NCBI GenBank assembly: GCA_024742875.1
Contig: JANSXP010000066.1
Span: 1 to 39,936 of the forward strand
From: Planctomycetaceae bacterium
GTDB taxonomy: Bacteria; Planctomycetota; Planctomycetia; Planctomycetales; Planctomycetaceae
Direction of reading: 5' to 3'
DNA: 39,936 nt
The translations under genes and the position numbers were made by a program. Below, piece after piece: positions 8,601 through 17,518 of the stretch (position 1 is the first letter of the stretch; every line of letters starts with the position of its first letter). The notes beneath the pieces were generated by a model. It saw only the letters and a list, made by a program, of their open reading frames with translations. It was not told the DNA's origin and did no database searches.

Positions 8601-8660
8601 AGCACGCGGGCCAGCACGCGGGCCAGCACGCGGGCCAGCACGCGGGCCAGCACGCGGGCC
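8601..8660. repeat. 12-bp tandem repeat, 5 perfect copies, intergenic
   Basis: The unit agcacgcgggcc is repeated five times without mismatch at 8601-8612, 8613-8624, 8625-8636, 8637-8648 and 8649-8660. The array begins 6 bp after the stop of the preceding gene and lies about 160 bp before the next start, so it is probably transcribed but untranslated. It is a minisatellite-like array and has neither spacers nor the length of a CRISPR. Confidence 0.95.
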
Positions 8661-8817
8661 GCTGCCACGAAGGGCTGTTTCCGGCAGGGTGGTGCCTCAA
8701 GGACGCTTCACAACGTGGCGTTTGACCGGCGTGGCCGTTGCCGATTTGGCGGAACCAAACATCCCACCCGAGTCAGGCTTGTCAGCAGGCCGTGGACGCC
8801 GTCAACATGCACGCGTT

Positions 8818-10092
8818 ATGTCACACCACCCGCCGAACGACGCGATTCCCGCCAGTCATGACTCCTCGCCGCTGTTTGCAGATTCGGCACACCGGACCTT
8901 TTTTCGTCTGATCTGTGCCGGGCAGGTGGGCCTGATGGCCGTGACGTGGCCGTTGTGGTTTGGTGGCAGTGATGTGCCGACAATCAGCCTGCTGCCCGAC
9001 TTTGGCCTGCCGCTTCTCGTTGACAGCCTGCTGAGTGGCCTGTTGATCGCCGGCTGTCTGACGCTGGTTTGCTGTCAGACAATTTCGCCTGCACGGATGA
9101 AACTGCTGACCGTGGGCCTGCTGATCCTTGCTGCGGTTCTGGCCGGGCTGAGCACAGCCCGGCTGCAGCCCTGGCACTGGTTACTGATGTTACTACTGCT
9201 GCCACTTTCTTTGTGCCACGGGCGATCGCTGCTGGGTGTTCACCGAGTGGCAGTTGCCTCGATCTATCTGTTCGCCGCCCTGTCGCGATTCGACCCGCAG
9301 CTGCCGGCCGATGGCGGAATGTCGAGCAGCATTCTTCGCGCCCTGCTGGGGATGATCGATCTGGAACATGTGCTGCGGGACCCGGGCACGTCCCGCCTGC
9401 TGATCGTCGCGCAAAGTGGCGTGGAACTGCTCGCCGGAGTTTGCCTGCTGGTGCCGCGCTGCCGCCGCGGCGGTGTTCTGCTGGCCGTGATGATTCACAC
9501 TTCGCTGCTTGTCGCGCTCGGGCCGTGGGCCCTGGGACATTCGTGGGGTGTGCTGCTGTGGAACGCCGTTTTATTGTGCAGCGTTCCGCTGTTGTTTCTC
9601 ACGACAAAGCAAACACGGGCGGCGACAGACGGGGGTTTGTGGACCGGACGGGTCGTCTGCCTGACGGGCCTGCTGCTGCTGATTCCCGCCAGCGCTTTGA
9701 CGGGGGGGGCAGACAACTGGCTCGGCTGGCAGGTGTATTCACCTCGACCCGATCGTGTCTGGCTGAGTGTTGCCGAATCTCAGCGGAAACAACTTCCCCT
9801 GTCGCTGCAGCCGTTTGTTGGCGAACCTCAGCCGCTAAGCGACAGGTGCACGGTCCGTCTGGATCGGTGGGTGAACGCGCACACAGGCGCTCCCCTGTAT
9901 CCGGAGGATCGGTACCAGCTGTCACTGGTGGCCGCCTTAACCTCGACGCTGGATGACGGCGCGTTTCAAATTGGCATCAGCACGCCGCAATCACCCAGGT
10001 GGTGGCAGCGCCGCGAACGCCGACTGACATCACGCAGTGAACTGGAGCAGGCCCTGGCGGAATTCTGGCTGACGCCTGCGATTCGTCACTGA
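8818..10092 (+). CDS. Polytopic membrane protein, MauE/DoxX-like
   Basis: A 424-residue protein with roughly nine hydrophobic segments between residues 28 and 305, then a soluble C-terminal tail of about 115 residues. The middle, SIYLFAALSRFDP followed by GVELLAGVCLLVPRCRRGGVLLAVMIHTSLL, matches the pattern of MauE/DoxX-type four-helix proteins associated with redox functions. The tail (YSPRPDRVWLSVAESQRKQLP onward) resembles the extracytoplasmic end of vitamin-K-carboxylase-like/HTTM proteins only loosely. ATG 8818 (MSHHPPND) is preferred; an in-frame upstream frame to 8689 would run towards the repeat array. The function is unassigned. Confidence 0.65.
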   Translation: MSHHPPNDAIPASHDSSPLFADSAHRTFFRLICAGQVGLMAVTWPLWFGGSDVPTISLLPDFGLPLLVDSLLSGLLIAGCLTLVCCQTISPARMKLLTVGLLILAAVLAGLSTARLQPWHWLLMLLLLPLSLCHGRSLLGVHRVAVASIYLFAALSRFDPQLPADGGMSSSILRALLGMIDLEHVLRDPGTSRLLIVAQSGVELLAGVCLLVPRCRRGGVLLAVMIHTSLLVALGPWALGHSWGVLLWNAVLLCSVPLLFLTTKQTRAATDGGLWTGRVVCLTGLLLLIPASALTGGADNWLGWQVYSPRPDRVWLSVAESQRKQLPLSLQPFVGEPQPLSDRCTVRLDRWVNAHTGAPLYPEDRYQLSLVAALTSTLDDGAFQIGISTPQSPRWWQRRERRLTSRSELEQALAEFWLTPAIRH

Positions 10093-10118
10093 CCGGTTTC
10101 AGTCACGGGTCGTATGTT

Positions 10119-11531
10119 TTATTTGCGACCGAAGCAGAACAAAGCCGTGGTGGTGCGGATATAGAGCCGATCGCCGGCAATGGCTGGCGTGGCATAGACG
10201 GGGTCTCCCAGTTCCACTGTCTGCAGCGTCTCCCATTTTTCGGAGCGAGTGACCATGTTGACAACTCCCTGCGTATCGGCAAACACAACCCGGTCAGACG
10301 TGCCAACAGGAGACGCGTAGTATTTGTTGGTCCCCTTTTTGAGGCGTCCTTTATTGAGTTGTTCGCCTGTCTGTGCGTCAATCGCCGTCACGAGACCTCC
10401 ATCATTGACCGCGAGGACCAGTTTGTCGTCTGTGATGATGCTGGGGATGTAGGGCATGGACTTGCGAAAACTCCAGAGGAAGTTGTCTTTGGTCATGTCG
10501 CCTTCGCCGCCCACTTTGATCGCCACCAGGCCGCCTTTGCCCTTCAGGCTGCCAAAGGCTTTGTCCCACTCCTGCTCGTCAACCGCGTTGTCGCCATCTC
10601 CCCAGGCAGAGTCAATGCGTCCGATCAGGCGAAAGATGGGTTCACTGATTTTGCCTTCTTCGGCCTGCAGTTTGCCGTCTTTGTTGGCATCCATCGCGGC
10701 CACCATGCTGAAAGGAATACCTTCGCCGACGGGCTCGCAGAAGAACAGGCGATCGCCGATCAATACGGGCGAACTCACGGGGGCGTTGCACTTACCCATC
10801 ACCCACCATAGCCGCCTGCCAGTGGCCGCATCGTAGCCCACCACTTCCAGCGCGCCGGTGGTGATGATCTGCGTGGCACCGTCTTCGGGGCGATAGACGA
10901 CGGGAGTGGAGTAAGCGCCCGTCAGGCCGGAAACGCGTTCATTCTTCCACACCGTCTTGCCGGTCGCCGCGTCGTACGCCGTGATGAAGGAGTTATTCAG
11001 CTGATCCACCACCTGCACAATCAGACCGTCGACCGCCACCAGCGAACTGGACAGCCCATGCATGGTGGTGGACACACTGGCCGGGCGATTCCAGACCGCA
11101 TGTCCTTCCAGGTCCCAGGCAAACACGCCCGCGTCCGGAAAGAACGCATAAACACGCTTTCCATCGCAGACAGGGGTGGGGGTTGTGGGGTCGGCTGGTG
11201 GAGTGGCGGGCTCGTCGTGCGCTTTGTCGACCGACTGCTGCCAGAGTTCCCTGCCTGTGGTGACGTCCAGGCACTGAATGGTGCGGGCCTGGCCGGCAAA
11301 CCACGTCAGAAACACGCGATCTCCCGCGATGATGGGCGACGACGTGCCGGTGGGCACTTCTGTCTTCCACAAGAGATTGGTGTTCAGGTCAAAAGTGTCC
11401 GGCAGTTTGGCATCAGGCACCACGCCACTGCCGTCATTGCCCCGAAATCGCGTCCAGTCGCCCGCCGTTGTCACAGGCACAGTGGTGGTCAGTGCAGTCA
11501 GCACAGCAGCGGCAGTGAGAAAACGTCGCAT
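10119..11531 (-). CDS. Secreted PQQ-like beta-propeller protein with inserted EF-hand
   Basis: The protein has a signal peptide and the WTRFRGNDGSGV opening typical of planctomycete PQQ-like (BamB-fold) proteins. Propeller blades recur as LWKTEVPTGTSSPIIAGDRVFL, QCLDVTTGRELWQQ, ITAYDAATGKTVWKN and GYDAATGRRLWWVMG. Between blades, at about residue 283 (counted from ATG 11537), lies a canonical EF-hand loop, DANKDGKLQAEE, with Asp1, Asn3, Asp5 and Glu12. A degenerate second loop, DSAWGDGDNAVDEQE, lies about 25 residues later. A calcium-responsive propeller is inferred. Two starts are possible: ATG 11537, which overlaps the upstream stop as ATGA, and ATG 11531. The former implies translational coupling to the acyltransferase. 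No quinoprotein dehydrogenase active site is evident. Confidence 0.85.
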   Translation of the reverse strand: MRRFLTAAAVLTALTTTVPVTTAGDWTRFRGNDGSGVVPDAKLPDTFDLNTNLLWKTEVPTGTSSPIIAGDRVFLTWFAGQARTIQCLDVTTGRELWQQSVDKAHDEPATPPADPTTPTPVCDGKRVYAFFPDAGVFAWDLEGHAVWNRPASVSTTMHGLSSSLVAVDGLIVQVVDQLNNSFITAYDAATGKTVWKNERVSGLTGAYSTPVVYRPEDGATQIITTGALEVVGYDAATGRRLWWVMGKCNAPVSSPVLIGDRLFFCEPVGEGIPFSMVAAMDANKDGKLQAEEGKISEPIFRLIGRIDSAWGDGDNAVDEQEWDKAFGSLKGKGGLVAIKVGGEGDMTKDNFLWSFRKSMPYIPSIITDDKLVLAVNDGGLVTAIDAQTGEQLNKGRLKKGTNKYYASPVGTSDRVVFADTQGVVNMVTRSEKWETLQTVELGDPVYATPAIAGDRLYIRTTTALFCFGRK

Positions 11532-11533
11532 GG

Positions 11534-12787
11534 TCATTCTTTCGTGTGCGATGGTTCCAGATCTTTTACAGGTTCCGGGGGCCAGTGCTCTTCTGTTTGC
11601 AGCAGTTTCAGCATCCGCTGTCTGAGTTCCGTCATCAGCGGGTCAGCCCCGCCTTTGGCTTTGCGTACCGACGGGTCGACATCGATGGGCGCGTCGACAT
11701 GAACTTCCACAGCAAGATCCATGTGGTTGGTGACAGAATCGGTGAGCTCTTCCTCCAGCCGTTCCACCGTTTCGAACATGTGCAGTTTCAGTCGATCGGC
11801 CGGCAGGCTTTCATCAAGGTACCCGGGCGGATGAAGTGAGAAACACTGAGCGTAATAGACGTCCGTCAGATGTCTCCAGCGTCGTTTTCTTTCCTGGTCC
11901 GTCACACTATTTTTGACCATGTCGGTGAGAATGGCGATTCGCAGGTCTTTCACGCGACTGATGACATCACCGGTGCGCGGACCAGACAGCCATTCCTGTT
12001 CGTGAGTGGCCAGAATGCGCTGCACCAGCTGCCCGATGCGTTCTTCGGCCGTTCCCGTGAGATTGTGGCCCAGAAACTGAATCTCCCGTGCGCTTTGCGC
12101 GGCCAGCCGCACCCGGCGGATGCGTTCCAGCAGCGGCAGCGGGGTCTGCTTCTGCCAGAACAGGCGGTCCTCGAGTTGATCCAGCACGGGCCCCAGTTTT
12201 TCGTCGGCATCGCCTTCGTGTGTGTAGCGGAAGGCCACAGGGTGGATGACAGTTTTGGCGTCCGGATTTTCTTTGAGCCGCTTTTTGGCGGCCGAACGCG
12301 CTATAAACGCGGTGCCGTCCATCAGTGGCATCAGGCGATCATTGGCAGCAGAGATGACGCCTTCGGGAAAGATCACCAGTGGCCGCTCGGCTGTCTGCAC
12401 AATTTCAATGGCCAGGTTGAGGGCCTGTCGGTCGAGTCCCTCTCGATAAACGCTGAAGCCGCCGATACGACGACAGACGAACGTCTCCAGCCAGCTTTGT
12501 TTGAACACATGCCAGCTGGCCATCGCGTAGGCATGGCATGGTGTGCCCGTTGTCAGAGCGCCAATCATCACCGGGTCGGATGGGCGACAGTGGTTGGGGC
12601 ACAGGACAATGCCGTGGCTGGCGTTCAGAGATTCGCGAAGGTAATCCAGGCCGTGCGTTGTCCAGCGGACGATTCCAAAGCGACTACGGACCAGCCGCGG
12701 AAGGTACTTGCCGACGATCCACGACCAGAACTTCCCACGATACGGCGGAACAAACTCATAGGGTTCGTCAAAGACAAGCTTCTGCAT
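11534..12787 (-). CDS. 1-acylglycerol-3-phosphate acyltransferase-like protein (PlsC family)
   Basis: A 417-residue protein with the PlsC acyltransferase motifs: NHCRPSD (N65, H66, D71) as the catalytic HX4D box, YREG near residue 115 as the second block, and FPEG at 140-143 for glycerol-phosphate binding. The C-terminal 200 residues form a helical extension rich in charged residues, longer than in PlsC itself (about 240 residues). The enzyme probably acylates lysophosphatidate or a related lipid acceptor at the membrane. ATG 12787 starts the conserved segment MQKLVFDEPYEFVPP; an upstream in-frame ATG at 12946 has GGAG just before it and would add 53 unconserved-looking residues. Its stop overlaps a start codon of the PQQ-propeller gene by 4 bp, so the two are probably cotranslated. 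Confidence 0.85.
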   Translation of the reverse strand: MQKLVFDEPYEFVPPYRGKFWSWIVGKYLPRLVRSRFGIVRWTTHGLDYLRESLNASHGIVLCPNHCRPSDPVMIGALTTGTPCHAYAMASWHVFKQSWLETFVCRRIGGFSVYREGLDRQALNLAIEIVQTAERPLVIFPEGVISAANDRLMPLMDGTAFIARSAAKKRLKENPDAKTVIHPVAFRYTHEGDADEKLGPVLDQLEDRLFWQKQTPLPLLERIRRVRLAAQSAREIQFLGHNLTGTAEERIGQLVQRILATHEQEWLSGPRTGDVISRVKDLRIAILTDMVKNSVTDQERKRRWRHLTDVYYAQCFSLHPPGYLDESLPADRLKLHMFETVERLEEELTDSVTNHMDLAVEVHVDAPIDVDPSVRKAKGGADPLMTELRQRMLKLLQTEEHWPPEPVKDLEPSHTKE

Positions 12788-13125
12788 TCGGTTCCATTTT
12801 CCTGCGACGGCGTCTGACTGCGGACAGATTCCCGCCTCTTTGGCCCGCTGTGCTGACGATTTTGACGACCCCGGCGAGCCGCTACCGGCGAAGTCTAATG
12901 GCTGGCCGTCGATTTGCCAGACCCGTGCAGCCAGTGCGGGCAGCATTCTCTCCGTTCCGAAGTGGGGAACAGCAGGCGGGGGTTGACTTCCCGGCAGATG
13001 ACCGTGATCGTACCTCCAGCGGCGGCACTATGATTGAGGTGGTGTGGTCGCGTGTGAAAACGGCAGCTGCGAAGCGGGCTGCCTCCGATTTGATTTCACG
13101 TTCTTCACTGGACTGAGATGACGAT
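12788..13125. other. Divergent intergenic region (part may be an alternative 5' end of the acyltransferase)
   Basis: The part 12788-12946 stays open in the acyltransferase frame and would encode 53 further residues if ATG 12946 were used. The remaining 180 bp up to ATG 13126 should hold divergent promoters. I find no clear binding-site palindrome, terminator or other gene in it. Confidence 0.45.
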
Positions 13126-14160
13126 ATGAATTGCTCTGTGTGTCAACGACAAGATGGCAGGACACCGCCTGCTGATGCGTCCGGTCGCCGGCCACTGTCT
13201 GCACTTGTCAGTGTTCTCCTGGCGAGTCTTATCAGTATCGGTTGTGGGGCAACGGACAATGGCCCGGGGGAGGACAGCGAAAATCCTCAGATCGTACTGG
13301 CCCTGAACTGGTTTCCGGAGGCGGAACATGGTGGCTACCTGGCCGCCAGCCATCTGGGTCTTTACAAAGCGGCCGGTCTGGACGTGGAGGTTCGCAACGG
13401 CGGCGGTAAAGCGGCTGAGACCGTCATTAAGGAGCTCACCGTGGGCCGCATTCAGTTTGCCATTTCCAGTGCCGATCTGGTGATCGAAGCCCGCGCTGCG
13501 GGTGCTCCGATTGTGGCGCTGGCGGCACCACTGCAGCACTCGCCACGGTGCATCATGGTTCATGAAGCGGCCGGGTTTGAAAGGCTGGAAGACCTGTCGG
13601 GCGTGGAACTGGCCATCAGCGACCAGCGGGGCTTTGCGATGTGGCTCAAACACAAGGTGCCTTTAACGGACGTCACGTTTGTTCCCTTTTCCGGCGGTGT
13701 GGGCGAGTTTGTGCTGAAGGACAAATTTGCCCAGCAGGCATATACATTTAGTGAACCGTTTTCTGCCAGGGAAAAGGAAAGCGATCCGCAGACGCTCATG
13801 TTGTCCGACATTGGCTACGATCCGTACACCTGCATTCTGGTAACCACGGAAGAGATGATTGCCTCGCAGCCGGAGATGGTTCGTGCCATGGTGGCCACTT
13901 CTGTAGAAGGCTGGAGTCGCTACCTGGCAGATCCGGTCGCCACCAATGAATACATCACAACAATCAATCCCGAAATGGGAACAGACATGCTGGCATTTGG
14001 CGTGGAAGCGATGAAGCCACTGCTTGGTGACGAAGGGACGGGCTGCGGCATGAAGGTCTCACGCTGGGAGACGATGATTGGTCAACTGGAAGAAATCGGC
14101 AAGATTGAAGCGGGGGCCGTGCAGGCCGAGGACTGTTTCAACGCATCGTTTCTGCCGTAG
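13126..14160 (+). CDS. NMT1/THI5-like substrate-binding lipoprotein
   Basis: A 344-residue predicted lipoprotein with signal segment ending SIGC (Cys40). The mature part is a type II periplasmic binding protein of the NMT1/THI5 family. It starts IVLALNWFPEAEHGGYLAA, close to the LDWFPNTDHAG pattern of pyrimidine- and aliphatic-sulfonate-binding members, and continues with GLDVEVRNGGG and AISSADLVIEARAAGAPIVALAA. Such proteins capture thiamine-pyrimidine precursors, sulfonates, nitrate or similar small molecules for an ABC transporter. No permease or ATPase gene lies next to it, only a small membrane protein, so the transporter partner must be elsewhere or absent. The ligand cannot be told from sequence. 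Confidence 0.8.
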   Translation: MNCSVCQRQDGRTPPADASGRRPLSALVSVLLASLISIGCGATDNGPGEDSENPQIVLALNWFPEAEHGGYLAASHLGLYKAAGLDVEVRNGGGKAAETVIKELTVGRIQFAISSADLVIEARAAGAPIVALAAPLQHSPRCIMVHEAAGFERLEDLSGVELAISDQRGFAMWLKHKVPLTDVTFVPFSGGVGEFVLKDKFAQQAYTFSEPFSAREKESDPQTLMLSDIGYDPYTCILVTTEEMIASQPEMVRAMVATSVEGWSRYLADPVATNEYITTINPEMGTDMLAFGVEAMKPLLGDEGTGCGMKVSRWETMIGQLEEIGKIEAGAVQAEDCFNASFLP

Positions 14161-14229
14161 TGGTGATCATCGACGGGGAAACGCCGTCTCCGGTCGTTGC
14201 GCACGAGCGAGCCTGGCGGTAGACGATTT

Positions 14230-14712
14230 ATGAAACCTCTGACGCTGCTGGTTTTTCGAATTCTTCTGGCGCTCTGTGTGAGCGGTGTGATTGTCTCGTG
14301 GGTGGCGTGCCAGTGGAATTGCTTTGGTCTGCTGGCTGATGCGGCGCGTGTGCAGCTTTATGTGCATGCCGATGCCGGGGGCTGGTTCTTTGATCTTCGC
14401 CGACCCGACGTCGTGGGCCCCGAACGCGGCATTCGCACATATTTTGAAGCCATGGAGCGGGCGGACCGGCTGCCGGATGGCACGATTAGCCGTCAGCGGC
14501 GGCAGCCGGTACTCGACCAGTTCGATCGGACGGGCCGCTGGTCTGTGGCCGTGCCCGGTCTGCGGCTGCTGTCGGAAGACAGCAGTCAGCTGTTTCGTGG
14601 TGGGCGACGGTGGGGTATCGGCATCCGACACTGGCTGTTGCTGTTTTTCACCGCAGCGATGGCGTTGTGGGTCGCAAAACGCCTCGGCCGTGCGCAGCTG
14701 CAGCCGTCTTAG
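14230..14712 (+). CDS. Small two-TM membrane protein, hypothetical
   Basis: A 160-residue protein with one hydrophobic segment at about 5-27 and another at about 132-150 (HWLLLFFTAAMALWVA). Between them is a soluble loop of roughly 100 residues rich in Arg and Asp. I do not recognise a family. ATG 14230 is chosen over the longer frame starting at 14197 because the first hydrophobic segment begins right after it. It lies 69 bp downstream of the NMT1-like lipoprotein on the same strand, so cotranscription is likely and it may serve the same system. Confidence 0.6.
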   Translation: MKPLTLLVFRILLALCVSGVIVSWVACQWNCFGLLADAARVQLYVHADAGGWFFDLRRPDVVGPERGIRTYFEAMERADRLPDGTISRQRRQPVLDQFDRTGRWSVAVPGLRLLSEDSSQLFRGGRRWGIGIRHWLLLFFTAAMALWVAKRLGRAQLQPS

Positions 14713-14728
14713 ACCTGCTTTACTGTTG

Positions 14729-14754
14729 CCCCTGCTGCCTGCCCCTGCTGCCTG
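14729..14754. repeat. 13-bp direct repeat, two copies
   Basis: The 13-mer cccctgctgcctg occurs twice head to tail in the short convergent gap between two membrane-protein genes. Two perfect copies only; probably a small slippage product. Confidence 0.8.
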
Positions 14755-14778
14755 TCCGGGTTGACTGCTGCTGGAGCA

Positions 14779-15114
14779 TCAGGGCTGAATGGCGAGGGTC
14801 GTGACCGCCCCAAGTGCCCACGCGATCAGGGCCAGCAGTACGGCCGTCAGCCATTGCCCTCGCCACACCATTCGACCGGACCCGACAGCCAGCGATCCCA
14901 CTCCAATCCACAGCGTTCCAGTGAGTTGAAGAATCGTGCGGTGCTGCGTGGGCGGCAGCTTCATAAGGATGGAGGACACAACGATGAGTCCGCCGCCTGC
15001 GATGACCACCAGCCCAAGAGCAGTCAGCAGCGCGGCGGGGATAATTCGCCAGCGGATTGGCCGGAGGTCGGGATTTGGCTGCCCGGGAGCATCAAAGGGC
15101 GAAGGACGATTCAT
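14779..15114 (-). CDS. Small membrane protein, hypothetical
   Basis: A 111-residue protein with a short Pro-rich N-terminus (MNRPSPFDAPGQ) and three to four hydrophobic segments (about 26-48, 61-80 and 87-108). No family is recognised. Its ATG overlaps the stop of the upstream gene by four bases (ATGA), which argues that both are real and translated together. The pair may form one membrane complex. Confidence 0.65.
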   Translation of the reverse strand: MNRPSPFDAPGQPNPDLRPIRWRIIPAALLTALGLVVIAGGGLIVVSSILMKLPPTQHRTILQLTGTLWIGVGSLAVGSGRMVWRGQWLTAVLLALIAWALGAVTTLAIQP

Positions 15115-15503
15115 GGATCCTCGTGTTCCGGGACGACCCTGCTGTCAGATGTCATCCAGAATGTGCAGCCAGCGGCCAGCGATGCGGCGGTGAGCAGGCC
15201 CATCTGAGCGGAGATCGGGTCGATGGCGTCATGTCCCGGAATAACGTAAGCCGCCATGAGGGCCGTGATCAAAGTGATGCTTGTCAGCCTGTTCACGCTG
15301 GAGATGTGATTGACAAGCCAGTCGCGAAAGAACGCTGGCATGAGAAACGCGGCGGTATAGAGGAGTAACGCCAGCGGTCGCCTGTCGTCGGGCACATCGA
15401 ACAACAGCCACCAGACGGTCAGCCCCAGCATCGCCAGCAGGCGGGCCATGCCCCAGCCTCCGTTGTTGCGTGCCAGTTGAGCAAAGCGATTGCGCGCCGT
15501 CAT
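15111..15503 (-). CDS. Small membrane protein, hypothetical
   Basis: About 130 residues with three to four hydrophobic segments (WGMARLLAMLGLTVWWLLF, PLALLLYTAAFLMPAFF, LTSITLITALMAAYVI and a last one at the C-terminus). No catalytic motif is seen. ATG 15503 (MTARNRF) is chosen because GGA precedes it at an acceptable distance; ATG 15551 would add 16 residues. The stop overlaps the next gene's start by 4 bp, indicating coupled translation with the 111-residue membrane protein. Confidence 0.6.
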   Translation of the reverse strand: MTARNRFAQLARNNGGWGMARLLAMLGLTVWWLLFDVPDDRRPLALLLYTAAFLMPAFFRDWLVNHISSVNRLTSITLITALMAAYVIPGHDAIDPISAQMGLLTAASLAAGCTFWMTSDSRVVPEHEDP

Positions 15504-15594
15504 CACAATTCCATTCGGGTCGGAACGGGCCGAAAACTGCGAAGCCGCCATCCGGGCGGGTTGCCTTCCACCGACTGCAAACACTGGAGTGGAT

Positions 15595-17253
15595 CTATTT
15601 CTCCCCGCGGACGTCTTCCAGCATCTTCGTCATACGCTCTACGATTTCGGGATGATCGCTCGCGACATTCGTCGTCTCTGCCAGATCGGATTCGAGGTCA
15701 AACAGCTGAAAAGGCTTTTCAAACGGTTTGCCGCGTGGCTGCTGCCGTCCTCCGGATCCATTGCCAAACACCAGTTTCCAGCGGCCGTCCCGCAGTGCAA
15801 ACATCCCGGCCGCTGAGTGATTGATAACCGGGGCACCGCGCTGGAAGGTTTCTCCCAGCAAAGCGGCCAGAAACGAGTGGCTGTCTTCTGCCTGACCAGC
15901 GGGCGTTTGGCCGCTGCAGATCTCCACACATGTGGCGAAAATGTCGGTGTGACAGATGGTCGTCGACTGTCTGCCACCTGCCGCAACAACGGCCGGCCAG
16001 CGGACAAAAAACGGCACACGATGTCCGGCTTCCCAGATGTCCGCTTTTGTCCCCCGTAACACGCCATTGGCCGTATGATGTTCCGGTCGGAATCCCTGAA
16101 TGGTGACATCGTCGATATGGTCTTTCGTTCCTGCATCGTCATAGCGATACATGTAGCTGCCGTTGTCAGACGTGAAGATCACCAGCGTGTTGTCACCTTC
16201 ACCGGTGGCGTCGATGGACTTAATGATCTCGCCCACGGTCCAGTCAACCTGATGCACAAAGTCCCCGTACGCTTTCAGGCTGGTGCTGCCCTCAAAGCGG
16301 GGATGGGGCCAGGCGGGCTTGTGCGGGCCGGTCAGCGGTACATAGAGGAAATACGGCTGGTCAGATCTGGCCGCCGCCGTAATGAAGTTTGACGCTTCCT
16401 CGGTCAGTCGATCCAGCACCCCGTCGATTTCAAAATCGTCCGAACGTGGTCCTTTGCGCACGAATCGCGGGAATTTGATGGCCTTCTGCTGCAGCGTCGG
16501 CTGCTTCACAAAGTGATCGTCGCGGATATAAACATAGGGCGCCATGTCCAGCGATGCGCTGACGCCAAAATAGGAATCGAATCCATGATGGATGGGGCTG
16601 TCCGTGATCACGCCGGCAAAGTCAATGCCCGGATCACCATCCCAGGCTTTGGTGTTGACCGTGTCTTTGACTTTGGGCAGCTGCATGCCGAGATGCCACT
16701 TCCCAACGGCGCCCGTCCGGTAGCCGGCCGCGCTGAGCACGCTGGCCACAGTGGAGCGGCCAGGCTCCAGCAGGGGCTCACTGTAGCCGCCCAGCACACC
16801 CTTTTTGAGCCGGGAACGCCAGCAGTAGCGTCCCGTCAGCAGTGCGTAGCGGGTGGGTGTGCACACGGCTGAGGGGGAATGAGCATCCATAAACGTCAGC
16901 CCATCGGCCGCCATTTTGTCGAGAGCAGGCGTGGGGATGGAGGAGGCCGCGTTGAGCGTGCGCACGTCTCCGTAGCCCATGTCATCCGCCAGAATGACAA
17001 CGATATTGGGGCGGTCGGCCGGTAGTGTGGCGTTCGCCATTGTCCGGGGCGTGACAGAAAGCAACGCTGCGGCGGTACACAGCACGCGGGTGAAGTGGTG
17101 AATGTGGGGTGGTCGCACGGCGTTAACTTCCGTCAAAACAGAATTCTCACAGGATGGCATGATGCGGGCCGCAATGGCTGGCGCGGCAAAGAGCGACTGG
17201 TCACAGCAGCGATGAAATTCATCATAATTGCTCGTGTCCGCCCGGGAAAGCAT
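15595..17253 (-). CDS. Secreted FGly-dependent sulfatase (arylsulfatase family)
   Basis: A sulfatase with the formylglycine signature CTPTR at residues 131-135, where Cys131 is the residue oxidised by the formylglycine-generating enzyme. The metal-binding start NIVVILADDMGYGD has Asp90 and Asp91, and the second signature GKWHLG has Lys185 and His187. SDNGSYMYR carries the later Asp-Asn metal ligands. It hydrolyses sulfate esters; planctomycetes use many such enzymes on sulfated algal polysaccharides, but the substrate here is unknown. The hydrophobic export segment lies at about 55-75, after an unusually long N-region. ATG 17253 is chosen because AGGAG lies 8 nt upstream; ATG 17160 lacks a clear binding site but gives a more usual signal peptide. 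Confidence 0.93.
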   Translation of the reverse strand: MLSRADTSNYDEFHRCCDQSLFAAPAIAARIMPSCENSVLTEVNAVRPPHIHHFTRVLCTAAALLSVTPRTMANATLPADRPNIVVILADDMGYGDVRTLNAASSIPTPALDKMAADGLTFMDAHSPSAVCTPTRYALLTGRYCWRSRLKKGVLGGYSEPLLEPGRSTVASVLSAAGYRTGAVGKWHLGMQLPKVKDTVNTKAWDGDPGIDFAGVITDSPIHHGFDSYFGVSASLDMAPYVYIRDDHFVKQPTLQQKAIKFPRFVRKGPRSDDFEIDGVLDRLTEEASNFITAAARSDQPYFLYVPLTGPHKPAWPHPRFEGSTSLKAYGDFVHQVDWTVGEIIKSIDATGEGDNTLVIFTSDNGSYMYRYDDAGTKDHIDDVTIQGFRPEHHTANGVLRGTKADIWEAGHRVPFFVRWPAVVAAGGRQSTTICHTDIFATCVEICSGQTPAGQAEDSHSFLAALLGETFQRGAPVINHSAAGMFALRDGRWKLVFGNGSGGRQQPRGKPFEKPFQLFDLESDLAETTNVASDHPEIVERMTKMLEDVRGEK

Positions 17254-17518
17254 GCCGAAGTCTCCTGCCGCCTCGCCCGCAGACTAAGGCAGTGCCATCG
17301 GCATTCTGGGGCAAAAAAGATGTTCCGTCGTGGCTGTACACTTGAGCCTCATCCTTAAAGGTAGTACGTAGGGTGTGCGTGGCGTAAGTGTTGTTTGGAT
17401 GTGCTCCGGGGGTCCCCGGTGGCTGCTTCAATGGATCCACTCTGTCTGACCGCCGCGTGTGAGCGTCACGCACAGGTCCCTGCTTTGAATTTGTATCCTT
17501 TGTGAATCGGAGACAGCG

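Noticed and set aside
11870-12817. 315-codon plus-strand open frame antisense to the acyltransferase
   Set aside because: The minus strand has the HX4D and FPEG motifs; the plus-strand frame has no recognisable sequence.
13126-14712. Complete ABC transporter operon
   Set aside because: Only a substrate-binding lipoprotein and a small membrane protein are present; there is no ATPase with Walker motifs and no typical permease nearby.
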